Assembly (NCBI RefSeq): GCF_001519055.1
Contig: NZ_KQ954300.1
Coordinates: 1-64,000, forward strand
Direction: 5' to 3'
DNA: 64,000 bases
From: Novosphingobium sp. Fuku2-ISO-50
GTDB taxonomy: Bacteria > Pseudomonadota > Alphaproteobacteria > Sphingomonadales > Sphingomonadaceae
A program made the position numbers and the translations under genes. The notes beneath the pieces were generated by a model that saw nothing but the letters and a program-made list of their open reading frames with translations, was not told the DNA's origin and did not search any database. This document shows, piece after piece, positions 61,068 through 64,000 of the stretch. How positions within the stretch are numbered: position 1 is the stretch's first letter; the number at the start of each line of letters is the position of its first letter.

Positions 61068-61988
61068 TCAGGTCAAATCAACGACAGTCACCGGCGGCAA
61101 TCGTTCGACGCCGGGCTGCTCGGCCCAGTCGCGCGCATTGAGCACCCCGCCATCGGCGCGCAAAGCGGCAATCTGCGCCAGATCGAGATCGGCAAACACC
61201 CATTGCGCCGCCGATTCGACACCGATCGCGAGAACGCCGTCTTCGGGCATGGCAAACCCCTGCCCCGCATGACGATCCGGCGGGCCATAGATCCCCGCCG
61301 CGCCCCGGTTGTGCTCCATGGCCGGCGACCAGTCGGCATCGCCCACGATCGGGCAGTGCACCGCATAGCATTGCCCTTCCAACGCGCGCGCCTGGCTGCC
61401 GATGCGCACGCGCCAATATCCGTGCATCGTCTCGGTACAGCTCGGCACCAGCAGCACATCTGCCCCCGCCTCGACCGCCGCGCGGGCCAACAGCGGGAAT
61501 TCGCTGTCATAGCAGATCAGCACCGCCAGCCGCCCCAGCGGGGTGACGAACAGGTTGATTTCGCTGCCCCCGACAATGCCCCACTCTTCGCGTTCGAAGC
61601 GGGTCATCAACAGCTTGTCCTGATAAGCCGCGCTGCCATCGGGCGAAAACAGCCGCGCGGTATTCACAAAGCGGCCGTCGACCCGCTTTCTCGGCGCGCT
61701 CGCGGCGAGAATCCAGATGGCGTGCCGCCGCGCGAGATCGCGATGCAGCGCATCGACCCGGGGCAAAAGGGCAGAGACCGTTTCGATCGAGCCTTGCAGA
61801 TCGCCCATTGTCACCGGGTCGAGACTGGCCAGTTCCATCGCGCCATATTCGGGAAACACCGCCAGCGCCGCGCCGCCCGCAGCCGCCTCGGCAACCCAGT
61901 GCGTCAGCTTGGCCTCATACGCCTCCCAGTCGGCCAGCGCCTCGATCGGATATTGCGCGGCGGCCACGCGCCAGTTCGTCGTCACCAT
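61068..61988 (-). CDS. carbon-nitrogen hydrolase (nitrilase superfamily)
   Basis: A 306-residue amidase-type enzyme with the Glu-Lys-Cys triad: VFPEYGAMEL (Glu), YQDKLLMTRFE (Lys) and VLICYDSEFP (Cys). The substrate is unknown. I chose the ATG at 61988 (MVTTNW), which overlaps the end of the GNAT gene by seven bases; the frame extends to an ATG at 62000. Third gene of a tightly packed SnoaL-GNAT-nitrilase operon, so the three probably act on one amide metabolite or serve its repair. Confidence 0.92.
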   Translation of the reverse strand: MVTTNWRVAAAQYPIEALADWEAYEAKLTHWVAEAAAGGAALAVFPEYGAMELASLDPVTMGDLQGSIETVSALLPRVDALHRDLARRHAIWILAASAPRKRVDGRFVNTARLFSPDGSAAYQDKLLMTRFEREEWGIVGGSEINLFVTPLGRLAVLICYDSEFPLLARAAVEAGADVLLVPSCTETMHGYWRVRIGSQARALEGQCYAVHCPIVGDADWSPAMEHNRGAAGIYGPPDRHAGQGFAMPEDGVLAIGVESAAQWVFADLDLAQIAALRADGGVLNARDWAEQPGVERLPPVTVVDLT

Positions 61989-62569
61989 TGTTTCAGCCAA
62001 TACTGCATGGGTTTCGGGGATTCATCGGCATCGCCATGATCCTTCCAGCCGAGCTCGGTGACAAGCCCCGGCACCGGGGCATAGCCGCGCTTGGTCCAGA
62101 AGGCATCGAGCGGGACATAGTCGGCGGGGCGCGCAGGATGATCGGCGGGGCGGATCACGGCGGCAAAGCACGCGGCATTTGCGCCGCATTGGCGCGCCTG
62201 CGCCTCGCGATGGTCGAAAAAGCCATGCCCGATCCCGCGCCCGCGATACGCGGGCAGGAGCACGCTTTCGCCGAAATAGAACAGCCTTGCGATATCGAGC
62301 CCGCGCGCAGCAAAAGGATCGCGAAATTCCGCTTTCTGATGGATCATCGGCGCCGCCGTCGCTGCGCCGACAATGTCTGCCCCGTCGAATGCGGCGACCA
62401 GCACGGCGTCGGGCGCGGCAGAAAATTCCCTCAGATAATCAGCCTCGTACACCGCATCGCCGTCATAGAGATAAGGCCAGGCGGCAAACACCCGGATGCG
62501 CAAATCCGCCAGACGATCGAGCGCGGCGACCAGTTCGCCGCCGGTCAGCGGCCGGACGCAAAGATTCAT
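61982..62569 (-). CDS. GNAT family N-acetyltransferase
   Basis: 195 residues with a GNAT core: ILVAAF-type strand (DAVLVAAFDGADIVGAATAA), then GESVLLPAYRGRGIGHGFF, the acetyl-CoA pyrophosphate loop (R-G-R-G-I-G). A conserved C-terminal region includes YVPLDAFWTKRGYAPV. The acceptor is unknown. It overlaps both neighbours (four and seven bases), so translation is coupled. Confidence 0.92.
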   Translation of the reverse strand: MNLCVRPLTGGELVAALDRLADLRIRVFAAWPYLYDGDAVYEADYLREFSAAPDAVLVAAFDGADIVGAATAAPMIHQKAEFRDPFAARGLDIARLFYFGESVLLPAYRGRGIGHGFFDHREAQARQCGANAACFAAVIRPADHPARPADYVPLDAFWTKRGYAPVPGLVTELGWKDHGDADESPKPMQYWLKQW

Positions 62570-62988
62570 GCCAAGGCCGCGGGATCGACCTGACGCGTCC
62601 AGTCGACGAGATTGTAATACATCGTCAGCCGGGTGATCCGCCCTTCGGCAATGCTCAGAAATGCACCAGCGGGCAGGACGTAGGTCTGGCCTTCGGCTTC
62701 GGGCAGGCCTTCGTCGGTTTCGAGATAGGCGCCATGGACCACGAATTCGGCCGCCGCGTGCGTGCCGTCTTCGCTGACCATCAGGACGATGTCTTCCAGC
62801 CGCTCCTCGTAACAGCGCTCCATGTGCGCGAGGAACGCGGCGAACTGGTCCTTGCCGCTCTGCCGCCCGCCCTGATTGATGTCATGCGCGACATCGTCGG
62901 ACAGACAATCGAGCATGCCCTGCCAGTCACCGGCGTTGAAGGCGGCATAATAGCGTTCGAGCAGGGCAAGCGTTGCGGCGCGGGGCAT
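62566..62988 (-). CDS. SnoaL/NTF2-like (ketosteroid isomerase-related) protein
   Basis: 140 residues of NTF2-like fold: LERYYAAFNAGDWQGMLDCLSDDVAHDINQGG and the later GAFLSIAEGRITRLTMYYNLVDW. It belongs to the SnoaL-like family; the reaction is unknown. CGGAGACGACC is correctly placed before the ATG at 62988. First gene of the operon with the GNAT and nitrilase genes. Confidence 0.9.
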   Translation of the reverse strand: MPRAATLALLERYYAAFNAGDWQGMLDCLSDDVAHDINQGGRQSGKDQFAAFLAHMERCYEERLEDIVLMVSEDGTHAAAEFVVHGAYLETDEGLPEAEGQTYVLPAGAFLSIAEGRITRLTMYYNLVDWTRQVDPAALA

Positions 62989-63125
62989 CGGTCGTCTCCG
63001 GGCGTTAAAAAAGGCCTCGGAGTCATAAAGTCCCCGACGCCGCTTGCGCCACGGCAAAATGCCGCAATCAGAAAAATGAATGGGAGGCGACATCACGATG
63101 CCGCCCCCCCCTTCGAGCCATGGGA

Positions 63126-63725
63126 TCAGGCGAAAAGCTTCGTCGCGGTTTCGGCAACGCGCTTGCCCAGATAGCGCGCGCTGTCGAGTTCGACTTCGCT
63201 CGGGCTGCGGCTGCCGTCGCCGTCGGCGATCGTGGTCACGCCATAGGGCGCGCCGCCGACCACCGTGCCGACCCCCATCTGACCCTGAAACCCGTAATCG
63301 AGCCCGACGATGGTCATGCCGAAATGCAGCAGATTGGTGATGATCGAAAACAGCGTGGTTTCCTGCCCGCCGTGCTGCGAGGCGGTCGAAGTGAACGCCG
63401 CGCCGACTTTGCCGTTGAGCGCGCCGCGCGCCCACAGCCCGCCAGCCTGATCGAGGAACGCCGCCATTTGCGAGCTGATCCGGCCAAAGCGCGTGCCGGT
63501 GCCGACGATGATCGCGTCATAGTGTTCGAGATCGGCGATCGTGGCGACGGGCGCGGCCTGATCGAGCTTGAAATGCGCATTCCGGGCGATTTCGGGCGAC
63601 ACGGTTTCGGGCACACGCTTCACGTCGACTTCGGCGCCGGTCGCGCGGGCGCCTTCGGCAATGGCATGGGCCATGGTTTCGAGGTGTCCATAGCTCGAAT
63701 AATACAGGACGAGGACTTTGCTCAT
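63126..63725 (-). CDS. wrbA: NAD(P)H:quinone oxidoreductase, WrbA type
   Basis: 199 residues with a flavodoxin-like fold: FMN-binding [20 protein letters not shown] at the N-terminus, [45 protein letters not shown] and the C-terminal [13 protein letters not shown]. It reduces quinones by two electrons and protects against redox stress. AGGGAAACC lies before the ATG. Confidence 0.96.
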   Translation of the reverse strand: MSKVLVLYYSSYGHLETMAHAIAEGARATGAEVDVKRVPETVSPEIARNAHFKLDQAAPVATIADLEHYDAIIVGTGTRFGRISSQMAAFLDQAGGLWARGALNGKVGAAFTSTASQHGGQETTLFSIITNLLHFGMTIVGLDYGFQGQMGVGTVVGGAPYGVTTIADGDGSRSPSEVELDSARYLGKRVAETATKLFA

Positions 63726-64000
63726 GGCGGGTTTCCCTGGCGTTGGGCACGGCGATAAAGGGGGGGTGCCGTGCGGATGTGGTGGGCGCTGGATAGGCGC
63801 GCGCCGCTTTCCCGGGCAGCCTGATAATCCAGCATGCCTTGTTCGATTTTCCCGAAATGTTTGCCATGATTGCGCGCGCGTGCATTTTCGCCTATGGGGC
63901 CAGCCTCGCACAGCCCCGGCGCCGCGACGCGCATTCAGCCCCATTGCCCGGGCGCGCCCGTTTTGCCGGGGGAAATTTGGTTCACCCCGTTTTGCAGCGG
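63726..64000. other. window end, no gene recognised
   Basis: 275 bases upstream of wrbA. The open frames here look like shadows. The promoter of wrbA should lie here, but I see no clear boxes. Confidence 0.4.

Noticed and set aside
62566..63435. 289-residue ORF covering SnoaL and upstream DNA
   Set aside because: The N-terminal half is antisense to wrbA-proximal coding DNA; the NTF2 fold starts at 62988 with a good ribosome site.

Overview
The window is GC-rich chromosomal DNA from an alphaproteobacterium, most likely of the order Sphingomonadales (Novosphingobium/Sphingobium-like). This rests on gene content and style: a FYDLN_acid zinc-ribbon protein, class II EPSP synthase next to cmk, an rnd-oxyR pair, a long L9 protein, a TonB-dependent receptor with its own regulator, a predicted CtrA box and a CP-type 2H ligase. 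The assignment is an inference; no rRNA is present.

Layout. 1-9.4 kb: an RNase H-like (DUF429-like) gene, a tRNA-Thr, then a type I restriction-modification operon (hsdM-hsdS-X-hsdR) sitting directly downstream of the tRNA, where X is an uncharacterised protein that I read as HEPN-like. 9-19.7 kb is mostly housekeeping: a zincin, a 2H phosphoesterase, mltG, fabF, acpP (with a strong terminator-like hairpin between acpP and fabF), aspS, rnd-oxyR-yitT (overlapping), pgsA and an LplT-like transporter. 19.9-22.4 kb holds a large surface lipoprotein with three TbpB-like barrel repeats. 22.4-33.2 kb contains a small gene with a perfect CtrA-type box at its start, an EVE protein, a 2OG-Fe(II) oxygenase, an M13 peptidase, a crotonase, an APC permease, tRNA-Ala, a FYDLN_acid protein, aroA-cmk, a PilZ protein and rpsF-rpsR-rplI.

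33.2-46.5 kb: membrane and metabolic genes, including a polytopic membrane protein paired with a protein of three tandem YbjQ/DUF74 repeats, an SRAP/YedK-like protein without the catalytic cysteine, a pentapeptide-repeat protein, a penicillin acylase-type hydrolase, AMP nucleosidase followed by a 40-bp tandem repeat that copies its own 3' end, an alpha/beta hydrolase and a TSUP transporter.

46.6-54.7 kb is the most unusual block: six DUF4402 secreted proteins, a PapD-like periplasmic chaperone and an outer-membrane usher with an SdrD/carboxypeptidase-regulatory-like C-terminal region. It looks like a chaperone-usher fibre system whose subunits are DUF4402 proteins. It has an AT-rich control region, a short coupled leader ORF, a perfect 10-bp inverted repeat ahead of the first subunit, and an internal rho-independent terminator that would divide the cluster into separately expressed units. 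A LacI-type regulator follows it.

54.9-64 kb: the LacI regulator, a TonB-dependent receptor divergent from an AraC-type regulator (with repeat elements between them), a truncated low-molecular-weight protein-tyrosine phosphatase remnant, a glycerophosphodiester phosphodiesterase, a tightly overlapping SnoaL-GNAT-nitrilase operon, and wrbA.
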